Below, piece after piece: positions 23,013 to 30,366 of a stretch of DNA of 33,268 nucleotides. Positions within the stretch are counted from its first letter, which is position 1; every line of letters starts with the position of its first letter. A program made the position numbers and the translations under genes. This DNA comes from Actinomycetales bacterium. GTDB lineage: Bacteria > Actinomycetota > Actinomycetes > Actinomycetales > Dermatophilaceae. The notes beneath the pieces were generated by a model. It saw nothing but the letters and a program-made list of their open reading frames with translations. It was not told the DNA's origin and did no database searches. The stretch lies in the NCBI GenBank assembly GCA_016710645.1, contig JADJVI010000010.1:1-33268 (forward strand), read 5' to 3'.

Positions 23013-24881
23013 ATGCCGCAGTTGCGTTCCCGCACCACGACCCACGGTCGCAATATGGCCGGGGCGCGGGCCTTGTGGCGGGCGACTGGGTTGGTCGAAT
23101 CCGACTTCGGCAAGCCGATCGTCGCGATCGCTAACAGCTATACCCAGTTCGTGCCGGGCCACGTGCACCTCAAGGACATGGGTGACCTCGTCGCCGGCGC
23201 GGTCAAGGAGGCCGGCGGGGTGGCCCGTGAGTTCAACACCATCGCGGTCGACGACGGGATCGCCATGGGCCACGGCGGGATGCTCTACTCGCTGCCCAGC
23301 CGCGAGCTGATCGCCGACTCGGTCGAATACATGGTCAACGCCCACGCCGCCGACGCACTGGTCTGCATCAGCAACTGCGACAAGATCACCCCCGGCATGC
23401 TGCTGGCCGCCTTGCGGCTCAACATCCCCGCGGTCTTCGTCTCCGGCGGCCCGATGGAGGCCGGCACGGCGGTCATCGGCGAGGACGGCACGGCGACCAC
23501 CCGCCTGGACCTCATCGACGCGATGACCAAGGCGGTCGACGACTCGGTCAGCGACGCCGACATCCAGACCATCGAACGCTCGGCCTGCCCGACCTGCGGC
23601 TCCTGCTCGGGCATGTTCACCGCCAACTCGATGAACTGCCTCCTGGAGGTCATCGGCCTTGCGCTGCCCGGCAACGGCTCGACCCTCGCCACCGCGGCTG
23701 CCCGTCGCGACCTGTTCCTGGAGGCGGGTCGCCTGGTCGTCGAGCTCTGCAAGCGCTGGTATGCCGTGGACGGCACCGAGGGCGCCGCTCAGGGTGGCGA
23801 CGCGTCGGTGCTGCCTCGCTCGATCGTCACCAAGCCGGCCCTGGCCAACGCGATGCGCGTCGACATCGCCATGGGCGGGTCGACCAACACGATCCTGCAC
23901 CTGCTCGCCGCGGCGCAGGAGGCGGGCGTCGACTTCGACCAGGACGACATCGACGCGCTCTCGCGGGTCACGCCCTGCCTGTGCAAGGTCGCGCCCAACA
24001 CCAACCGCTACTACATGGAGGACGTCCACCGGGCCGGTGGCATCGTCGCGATCATGGGCGAACTCGACCGCGCCGGGATGCTCGACGCCGACGTCCACGC
24101 CGTGCACTCGCCCAGCCTGCGGGCCTGGTTGGACGCGTGGGACATTCGGGGCGGGGAGTGCAGCGACACGGCATACGAGCTGTTCTTTGCCGCGCCGGGA
24201 GGAGTGCGCACGACGGAAGCCTTCTCCTCGACCAACCGTTGGGCGTCCCTGGACCTCGATGCGGCCGAGGGCTGCATTCGCGACGTCGAGCACGCCTACA
24301 CGCGTGATGGTGGCCTGGCCGTGCTCAAGGGCAACCTCGCTCCCGACGGGTGCATCGTCAAGACCGCGGGCGTGCCCGAGCACCAATGGGTGTTCCGCGG
24401 GCCGGCCAAGGTCGCGGAGTCGCAGGAGCAGGCGGTCGAGATGATCCTCTCCGGGCGGATCGAGGCCGGTGACGTGGTCGTCGTGCGTTATGAGGGGCCC
24501 AAGGGCGGACCGGGGATGCAGGAGATGCTCTACCCGACCTCCTATCTCAAAGGCGTCGGCCTGGGTCCGAAGTGCGCGTTGATCACGGACGGACGGTTCT
24601 CGGGCGGGTCATCGGGTCTGTCGGTCGGGCACGTTTCTCCCGAGGCCGCGTCCGGCGGCACCATCGGGCTGGTCCGCGACGGCGACCTGATCTCGTTCTC
24701 GATCCCGGAGCGCTCGGTCCACCTCGAGGTGAGCGACGAGGAGTTGGCGCTGCGGCGGGCACAGCAGGACCAGCAGGGGTGGGTGCCGGTGGATCGCGAG
24801 CGTGAGGTGTCGGCGGCGCTGCGGATCTTCGCGCTGTTCGCCCAGTCGGCCGACAAGGGAGCCGCCCGCAAGGTCCCGTGA
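23013..24881 (+). CDS. ilvD: Dihydroxy-acid dehydratase IlvD
   Basis: IlvD dehydrates 2,3-dihydroxy acids to 2-oxo acids in valine, leucine and isoleucine synthesis, using an iron-sulfur cluster. The 622-aa protein opens RSRTTTHGRNMAGARALWRATG, the long proteobacterial-like form. Cluster cysteines lie in VCISNCDKITPGM and ACPTCGSCSGMFTANSMN. The conserved GRFSGGSSG is near the C-terminus. ATG 23013 has GAGG 5 nt upstream and matches family starts; an in-frame start at 22986 adds nine residues and is less likely. It stands apart from ilvBNC, six kb away, as is common in actinobacteria. Confidence 0.95.
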   Translation: MPQLRSRTTTHGRNMAGARALWRATGLVESDFGKPIVAIANSYTQFVPGHVHLKDMGDLVAGAVKEAGGVAREFNTIAVDDGIAMGHGGMLYSLPSRELIADSVEYMVNAHAADALVCISNCDKITPGMLLAALRLNIPAVFVSGGPMEAGTAVIGEDGTATTRLDLIDAMTKAVDDSVSDADIQTIERSACPTCGSCSGMFTANSMNCLLEVIGLALPGNGSTLATAAARRDLFLEAGRLVVELCKRWYAVDGTEGAAQGGDASVLPRSIVTKPALANAMRVDIAMGGSTNTILHLLAAAQEAGVDFDQDDIDALSRVTPCLCKVAPNTNRYYMEDVHRAGGIVAIMGELDRAGMLDADVHAVHSPSLRAWLDAWDIRGGECSDTAYELFFAAPGGVRTTEAFSSTNRWASLDLDAAEGCIRDVEHAYTRDGGLAVLKGNLAPDGCIVKTAGVPEHQWVFRGPAKVAESQEQAVEMILSGRIEAGDVVVVRYEGPKGGPGMQEMLYPTSYLKGVGLGPKCALITDGRFSGGSSGLSVGHVSPEAASGGTIGLVRDGDLISFSIPERSVHLEVSDEELALRRAQQDQQGWVPVDREREVSAALRIFALFAQSADKGAARKVP

Positions 24882-24936
24882 GGCCGAGTGACGCCCCGGA
24901 CTGACTGTGCGAGGTCCGGACAGCCCGCCTGAGCGT

Positions 24937-24956
24937 GGGCGCCTCGCCGAGCGCCC
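24937..24956. terminator. Possible hairpin after ilvD
   Basis: GGGCGC and GCGCCC are separated by eight bases in the gap between ilvD and the ABC transporter genes. The stem is short and lacks a T-tract, so this is only a weak candidate. Confidence 0.25.
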
Positions 24957-24983
24957 GGCCCGCACCCGTGATTGCATGGTCGG

Positions 24984-25754
24984 GTGACTGATGCGCTGGT
25001 GCTGGAGCAGATCACCAAGAACTTCGGCGCGAAGCGGGCCGTCGACGCGCTGAGCCTCACCGTGCCGCGCGGCAGCCTCTTCGGCCTCGTCGGCCCCAAT
25101 GGCGCGGGCAAGACCACGACCCTGTCGATGGCGACCGGGCTGCTGCGGCCCGACTACGGCCGGGTGCTCGTCGGGGGTGTCGACGTGTGGGCCGATCCGC
25201 CGGCCGCGAAGACGCTCATGGGCGTGCTGCCGGACGGGTTGCGCCTCTTCGATCGGCTCAGCGGGCGCGAACTGCTGCGGTATGTCGGGCTGCTGCGGCG
25301 GGTGCCACCGGCGGATATCGAGGCTCGCTCGCGGGAGTTGCTCGACGCTCTCGGGCTCACCGAGGATGCGGACAACCTCGTCGTCGATTACTCCAGCGGG
25401 ATGACCAAGAAGATCGGGCTGGCCTGCGCGCTCATTCATGCCCCGGCGCTGTTAGTGCTCGACGAACCCTTCGAGGCCGTCGACCCGCTCTCCGGTGAGG
25501 TGATCCGGGGCATCTTGCGGCGCTTCGTCGCTGGTGGGGGCACGGTGATCTTCTCCAGCCACGTCATGGAGTTGGTCGAGCAACTGTGTGACCAGCTCGC
25601 GGTCGTGGCACTGGGTCGAGTCGTCGCAGCAGGAAGCCTGGACGCGGTGCGCGCGGGGGAGAGCCTGCAGCAACGCTTCCTCGACCTGTTGGGGGTCGCA
25701 GTGCCCAGCGAGGGGGTGCTCACGTGGTTGCAGTCCTCGTCGGGCTCAAACTGA
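24984..25754 (+). CDS. ABC transporter ATP-binding protein (ABC-2 exporter type)
   Basis: The 256-aa ATPase has Walker A in VGPNGAGKTTTLSMATGLL, a signature SSGMTKKIGLACAL (SSGM instead of LSGGQ), Walker B in LLVLDEPFEAVDP and the switch histidine in VIFSSHVMELVEQL. The length and sequence fit the CcmA/DrrA-like exporters that pair with ABC-2 permeases. GTG 24984 gives the natural VTDALVLEQITKNFG start; TTG 24972 adds four residues. The Walker B leucine at 25452-25454 is a TTA codon, rare at this GC content. It overlaps the permease gene by 31 bases, so the two are coupled. The cargo is unknown. Confidence 0.9.
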   Translation: MTDALVLEQITKNFGAKRAVDALSLTVPRGSLFGLVGPNGAGKTTTLSMATGLLRPDYGRVLVGGVDVWADPPAAKTLMGVLPDGLRLFDRLSGRELLRYVGLLRRVPPADIEARSRELLDALGLTEDADNLVVDYSSGMTKKIGLACALIHAPALLVLDEPFEAVDPLSGEVIRGILRRFVAGGGTVIFSSHVMELVEQLCDQLAVVALGRVVAAGSLDAVRAGESLQQRFLDLLGVAVPSEGVLTWLQSSSGSN

Positions 25755-27325
25755 GGCTGCTGCGCAACGCGTTGCGCCAGAGCGCCTGGCGGATCGTCGG
25801 GGTAGTGCTCGCCACGGCATACGGGTTGTTTCTCGTGGCACTGGCCGTCGTCGGGATGATCGCGCTGCGCTTCACCGGGGTTGCGGTCGGACCGGATGTC
25901 GTCGTGGTCGGTCTCTCCGCGCTAACGCTGGGATGGACCCTCGTGCCGCTGCTTGCCTCGGGGATGGACGACACCCTCGATCCCGGACGCTTTGCGCTGT
26001 TGCCCTTGCGGGCTCGGGAGTTGCTACCCGGGCTGGTCGCATCCAGCCTGGTCGGAGTGCCGGGCGTCGCCACCGTCCTCATCGCGCTGGCGTCCGTCGT
26101 CTTCTGGGCTACCGGCGCGCTGCCGGCGATTGCAGCCCTGATCGGCGCGGTCCTTGGGGTGCTCACGAGTGTCGTGCTGGCCCGGGTCGTCACGACCGGG
26201 TTGGGCGGGTTGATGGGCGGGCGGCGGTTCCGGGACAGCGCGGCGGGGATCGTTGCGGTGCTCGCGAGCCTGTCGGGCGTCACTGTCGCGATGGGCATGG
26301 AGGCGGTGAGTCGCACTCCCAACGCCGCCGACCTGGTCGGCTCGCTCGCTGCCCTGGCCGGGTGGACGCCGTTCGGGTGGGCGTGGTCGCTGCCGGCTGA
26401 CGTCGCGAGCGGGCGATGGGGTTCGGCCGCCGCCAAACTCGGCTGTGCCGTCGTGCTCGTGGCGGGACTGCTGCGCGCCTGGGAGGCGCTCTTGGAGCGG
26501 CGGCTCACCAGCCCGCTCGAGGCCCGCGGCGGCGGCGAACGGGTTGGCCAGAGCGGATGGATCGACCGGCTCGTCGGCACCTCGTCCGCCGGAGCGGTGG
26601 CCGGTCGCTGCCTGCGCTATTGGCGCCGCGACCCGCGCTACATCACGTCGATCGCGATGTATCTCATCCTGCCGATCGTCCTGGTCGTCTCGATGCAACT
26701 CCAGCGGCGCTCCGGCGATGACCTGGGTGCGGTGCCGTGGGAGTTCTTCGGGCCGTTCTCGCTGGCCATGCTGGTGGGCCTGTCGACCTGCCAGGACCTC
26801 GCCTACGACGGCACCGCGGTGTGGACCCACCTGACGACCGGTGTCCCGGGACGAGCCGACCGGCTGGGGCGACTCATCGCGCTCGGCGTGGTGGTTGGTC
26901 CACTATTCGTCCTCCTGCAGCTGGCGGCCGCCGTGATCTCCGGTCGCTGGGACCTCGTCGTCCCGTCGACGGCGGTCGGAGCGGCCGCCGGACTCGGGGG
27001 CGCGGGCGCGGCCTCCTGGATCGGAGCCATTCTGCAGAGTCCGGCCGCCCCGGCCGGCGCCAACCCCTTCCGCACCACCAACGGCGGTGGTCTGCAGGCC
27101 ATGATCGCGACGATGGTTACCGTCGCCGCCTCGGGGATCCTCGCCGTGCCCGTCCTCGCGCTGGCATGGGCCGGGCTCGATCAGCCCTGGGCGGCCGTCG
27201 CCGCACCCGTCGTGGGGTTGGGGATCGGGCTCGGCGCGGTGACTCTGGGCACCCGCCTCGGCGGTGGCTACCTCGACGGGCACTGGCCGGAGGTCCTCAC
27301 CAACGTCAGCGAGAAGCGCGCCTGA
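25724..27325 (+). CDS. ABC-2 type multi-pass permease
   Basis: A 533-aa membrane protein with about 12 hydrophobic segments in two groups (for example VGVVLATAYGLFLVALAVVG, then MYLILPIVLVVSM and PLFVLLQLAAAVI). A cytoplasmic stretch rich in Arg and Gly lies around residues 260-300. Start GTG 25724 lies inside the end of the ATPase gene and has GAGGGGG upstream. Together they form one exporter. No transported compound can be inferred: no biosynthetic or two-component genes adjoin. It ends 25 bases from the convergent decarboxylase gene. Confidence 0.85.
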   Translation: MVAVLVGLKLRLLRNALRQSAWRIVGVVLATAYGLFLVALAVVGMIALRFTGVAVGPDVVVVGLSALTLGWTLVPLLASGMDDTLDPGRFALLPLRARELLPGLVASSLVGVPGVATVLIALASVVFWATGALPAIAALIGAVLGVLTSVVLARVVTTGLGGLMGGRRFRDSAAGIVAVLASLSGVTVAMGMEAVSRTPNAADLVGSLAALAGWTPFGWAWSLPADVASGRWGSAAAKLGCAVVLVAGLLRAWEALLERRLTSPLEARGGGERVGQSGWIDRLVGTSSAGAVAGRCLRYWRRDPRYITSIAMYLILPIVLVVSMQLQRRSGDDLGAVPWEFFGPFSLAMLVGLSTCQDLAYDGTAVWTHLTTGVPGRADRLGRLIALGVVVGPLFVLLQLAAAVISGRWDLVVPSTAVGAAAGLGGAGAASWIGAILQSPAAPAGANPFRTTNGGGLQAMIATMVTVAASGILAVPVLALAWAGLDQPWAAVAAPVVGLGIGLGAVTLGTRLGGGYLDGHWPEVLTNVSEKRA

Positions 27326-27350
27326 CGCGACGTGAGCCGGGCGGGCGCGG

Positions 27351-28775
27351 TCAGCTCGGCCGCGAGAGCCGATCGAGGAAGGCGAGCAACATCGCCTCCC
27401 GCAGCGGCGCAGGAGCGATGTCGAGCAAGGCATTGACCGGGGCCATCCGCTCTGGCAGTGCCAGCGAATCATCGCCTCCGGCCAGCCCGGCCAGTGCCAG
27501 CAGTCCGTCGAAGTCGCGATCGGTCAAGGTCGCCGGGTCGAGCGCTGCCGCTGCGCCCGCCAGCGCTGGGTCGAGGGACACCGGGCCGGCCGCCTGGGCC
27601 GCATCGACAGCCTCGCTCAACGCGGTGAGGAACTCGGGCACCGACGGCGCGGTCGCTGCCGACAGCGTGAGGTGCAGCGTGGCCGGCATACCGCGGAAGG
27701 CCATTTGCGGTTGGACGTACCACCCGCGCGCGAGCATCTCGTCGGCGATCGTGAAGACGTCGCACGACCCGTCGGCCGCGAGGGCCAGCAGGGTCGAGTC
27801 CGGCTCCGCCACCACTCGCAGACCCGGTATGCCGTCCACGCCCCGCGCGATCGCCAGGGTCGCCTCCCGCGCGGTGCGGGACAGCACGGCATACCCGTCG
27901 ATGCCGATCGCCCGGGTGACTGCCCACGCCGCGGCAAGCGGACCGCCGGACTTGGTCGACTGCATGGTCGAGTTGAGCATCGTGTATCCCGGCCATGCGG
28001 CGGAGGCGAAGAAGTGCCCGCGGCGAAGAGTGGAATCCCGGTGCAGCAGAAGGGAAACGCCCTTGGGTGTGTAGGCGTACTTGTGCAGGTCGACGCTGAT
28101 GCTCGTGACCCCGGGGACGGCGAAGGTCCACTGCTGGGCGCGGTCGAGGTGGTCGAGGTGCGGCAGCACCCAGCCGCCAATGCAGGCGTCGACATGGCAG
28201 CGGAGGCCGCGCTCGGCCGCCATCGCGGCGAGCTCGGCGATCGGGTCGATGATGCCCTGGGCATATGAGGGCGCGGAGCCGACGACGAGCACGGTGTCGT
28301 CGCGGACCGCCGCGGCCATCGCGCCAGGGTCGGCACGGAAGGTGCGCGGGTCGACGTCGACAAGCAGCGGCTCGACGCCGAAGTAGTGCGCCGCCTTGTG
28401 GAAGGCCGCGTGGGCGGTGGTCGGCAGCACCATCGACGCCGCGCGGGGGGCAGCGCCCGCGTCGTCACGGGCGGCGAGCACGGCCAGCAGCACCGACTCG
28501 GTGCCGCCGGACGTCACTGACCCGACGAAGCCCGCCGGGGCATCCAGAAGCCCTCCGGCCATCGCGACGAGGTCGTTTTCCATGGCCAGCAGCGAGGGAA
28601 ACGCGGTCGGGTCCAGGCCGTTGGAGTCGGCGAACATCGTGAGCGCTTCGCGCCCGATGGCGTCGGCCTCGGCCAGGCCGGAGTCGTAGACATAGGCCAG
28701 GGTGCGTCCGCCGTGGCTGGGCAGGTCTCGAGCCTGGAGGGCCTGCAGGTGGGCGCGGATCTCGTCCAGGGTCAT
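27351..28775 (-). CDS. PLP-dependent decarboxylase/lyase (sphingosine-1-phosphate lyase-like group II)
   Basis: The 474-aa enzyme belongs to the glutamate decarboxylase/S1P-lyase fold family. VTSGGTESVLLAVLAARD holds the cofactor-phosphate site, HVDACIGGWVLP the aspartate facing the PLP nitrogen, and SVDLHKYAYTPKG the Schiff-base lysine (K232). The motif order, together with TTAHAAFHKAAHYFG, is closest to sphingosine-1-phosphate lyase, which cleaves phospho-sphingoid bases. Bacterial members also act on amino acids, and the substrate here is open. ATG 28775 overlaps the MFS transporter stop by ATGA, so the two are translated together and may act on the same compound. Confidence 0.85.
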   Translation of the reverse strand: MTLDEIRAHLQALQARDLPSHGGRTLAYVYDSGLAEADAIGREALTMFADSNGLDPTAFPSLLAMENDLVAMAGGLLDAPAGFVGSVTSGGTESVLLAVLAARDDAGAAPRAASMVLPTTAHAAFHKAAHYFGVEPLLVDVDPRTFRADPGAMAAAVRDDTVLVVGSAPSYAQGIIDPIAELAAMAAERGLRCHVDACIGGWVLPHLDHLDRAQQWTFAVPGVTSISVDLHKYAYTPKGVSLLLHRDSTLRRGHFFASAAWPGYTMLNSTMQSTKSGGPLAAAWAVTRAIGIDGYAVLSRTAREATLAIARGVDGIPGLRVVAEPDSTLLALAADGSCDVFTIADEMLARGWYVQPQMAFRGMPATLHLTLSAATAPSVPEFLTALSEAVDAAQAAGPVSLDPALAGAAAALDPATLTDRDFDGLLALAGLAGGDDSLALPERMAPVNALLDIAPAPLREAMLLAFLDRLSRPS

Positions 28776-30109
28776 CGATCATCCTGTGCGACAGCGTCTT
28801 CCACGGCGGCGGCATCGAGGCGATAGCGCAGCAGGAAGGCCAGTGAGAGGGCCACGAGCAGGGCCGGCAGCACCGAGAAGCCGAGGCCCATGGCTGTCAG
28901 CGCTGATGCGGGTTGTGCAGCCAGCCCGTCGGTGGAGGAGACATAGCCACCGGCCGCGAGCACCCCGGCATACGCGAAGGGGCCCAGGGCCATGCCGAAG
29001 GTCTCCGCGGCCGTCCACACCCCGGTGTAGACGCCGGTGCGGTTCTCGCCGGTACGGGCGGCGTCGACGGCAGCCACATCGGGGAGCATCGCGAGGGGGA
29101 ACATCTGGGTGCCGGCATACCCGACGTCGACGACCGCCACCGCAGCCGCGAGGGCGCCGACGCCGAGCGCCATCCCGAGCAGAGACGCCAGAGCGCCGCC
29201 TCCGAGCAGGAGGGACGCGACGAGGAAGCCGGTGCGCTTGCCGACCCGGTGCCCGACGCGCTGCCAGAGCGGGGTCACGACGAGGGCGGGGGCGACGAAG
29301 CAGACGAAGAGGATGCTCGACAGGCCCGGCGACCCCATCCGCGCTCGCGCCACGTAATCCACCCCGGCGAGCATCGCGGCCGTGGCCAGGGCCTGGAGCA
29401 CATAGGCGATCAGCAGCGTGCGAAAGTCCTTGGCGCGGGCGACGATTCGCAGTTGGTCACCGAGGCTGGCTGTTGGTGCGGCGATGTCACGCATGGTCGC
29501 GCCGCGAGTGCCCCACCACGCGCCGAGCGCCCCGAGCGCGATGAGCAGCCCGACGAAGGCGCCCACGCCTCGGTATCCCCAGTCGGGGCCGAGCGCGTCG
29601 CGGACCATCGGTGACAGCCCGCCGGAGACGAGGATGGCCATGGCGAGGATCGCCACCCGCCAGGACATCAGCCTGGTGCGTTCGTCGTAGTCGTCGGTGA
29701 GTTCGGCCGGCATCGCGACGTAGGGCACCTGGAAGAACGCGTATGCCGTGGCGCAGGCGAGGAAGAGCACGACCACCCAAGTGGCTCCCAGGCCCGTGGG
29801 GGAGGTGGGGCCGGCGAAGAGCAGCGCGAAGCAGACCGCCAGGGCGAGGCCGGCGCGCAGCAGGAAGGGGCGCCGGCGTCCAGCGGGGTTGGTGGAGCGA
29901 TCAGAGATGCGCCCGGCGATCGGGTTGAGGATGACGTCCCACGCTTTGGGCAGGAAGACGACCAGGCCGGCCAGGCCCGCGGCGATGCCGAGTCGGTCGG
30001 TGAGGTAGGGCAGCAGGAGCAGCCCGGGCACGGTGCCGAATGAGCCGGTCGCCACGCCGCCGAGCGCGTACCCGCGTCGCACCGAGCCCGGCAGCTGGGT
30101 CGTCACCAT
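28772..30109 (-). CDS. MFS transporter of the GPH (MelB/LacS-like) family
   Basis: A 445-aa protein with about 12 membrane segments. The first loop region DVILNPIAGRISDRSTNPAGRRRPFLL carries the GPH-family signature (Asp-x6-G-x-x-SD followed by GRRRP). Later segments include FQVPYVAMPAELTDDYDERTRL, also typical. GPH transporters usually bring in sugars with a cation, but actinobacterial members are diverse. ATG 30109 gives the natural MVTTQLPGSVRRGYALGG start; the longer open frame runs into the ilv regulatory region and is rejected. It is divergent from ilvB and coupled to the downstream PLP enzyme, whose substrate it might carry. Confidence 0.87.
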   Translation of the reverse strand: MVTTQLPGSVRRGYALGGVATGSFGTVPGLLLLPYLTDRLGIAAGLAGLVVFLPKAWDVILNPIAGRISDRSTNPAGRRRPFLLRAGLALAVCFALLFAGPTSPTGLGATWVVVLFLACATAYAFFQVPYVAMPAELTDDYDERTRLMSWRVAILAMAILVSGGLSPMVRDALGPDWGYRGVGAFVGLLIALGALGAWWGTRGATMRDIAAPTASLGDQLRIVARAKDFRTLLIAYVLQALATAAMLAGVDYVARARMGSPGLSSILFVCFVAPALVVTPLWQRVGHRVGKRTGFLVASLLLGGGALASLLGMALGVGALAAAVAVVDVGYAGTQMFPLAMLPDVAAVDAARTGENRTGVYTGVWTAAETFGMALGPFAYAGVLAAGGYVSSTDGLAAQPASALTAMGLGFSVLPALLVALSLAFLLRYRLDAAAVEDAVAQDDR

Positions 30110-30164
30110 GTCCGGACCATACCCGCCGCGCCCGTTGCCGTGGCGGAGGTCACCCGACCGGATG

Positions 30165-30184
30165 GTGAGACCAGTCCGTCTCAC
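30165..30184. promoter_or_regulatory. Inverted repeat GTGAGAC-N6-GTCTCAC before the ilv leader
   Basis: Seven-base arms are separated by six bases, two bases before a TTGACA (30187-30192) that could be a -35 element. No convincing -10 follows at the right distance. It may be an operator for ilv or for the divergent MFS gene. Confidence 0.4.
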
Positions 30185-30222
30185 GGTTGACACGGCATAC
30201 GGGTGCGGGCGACGGTTGACCC

Positions 30223-30258
30223 GTGGCACAGGTCCTCGTAGTTTCCAGGCGCGTCTGA
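30223..30258 (+). CDS. ilv leader peptide (11 aa, MAQVLVVSRRV)
   Basis: A short frame starting GTG and ending TGA contains Val-Leu-Val-Val near its middle and a final Val, the end-product amino acids of the operon that follows. Actinobacterial ilvB leaders commonly encode such peptides ending in basic residues. A stem (30249-30255 with 30270-30276) overlaps its last codons and stop, and the terminator hairpin begins right after. Slow reading of the Val/Leu codons would therefore alter folding of the downstream RNA. This is the expected architecture of ribosome-mediated attenuation. No strong ribosome site is seen. Confidence 0.75.
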   Translation: MAQVLVVSRRV

Positions 30259-30276
30259 CGCAACCCGTCGACGCGC

Positions 30277-30311
30277 GCCCTTCTGTCCCCCCGGGACCGG
30301 AGGGCTTTTTT
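30277..30311 (+). terminator. Intrinsic terminator/attenuator in the ilvB leader
   Basis: Thirteen-base arms (30277-30289 and 30293-30305) pair with one T-C mismatch and one G-T pair around a CCC loop. Six T residues follow directly (30306-30311). It lies 19 bases after the leader-peptide stop and 55 before ilvB. Premature termination here when Val/Leu/Ile-tRNAs are charged would repress ilvBNC. Confidence 0.85.
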
Positions 30312-30366
30312 GTGGAAGCACAGCAGACCGACTGTCCTACCGCAGTGATCCCGTACCAGACGAGAA

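Noticed and set aside
22950..24386. 478-aa minus-strand open frame over ilvD
   Set aside because: Shadow of ilvD, which has all its cluster cysteines and motifs in frame.
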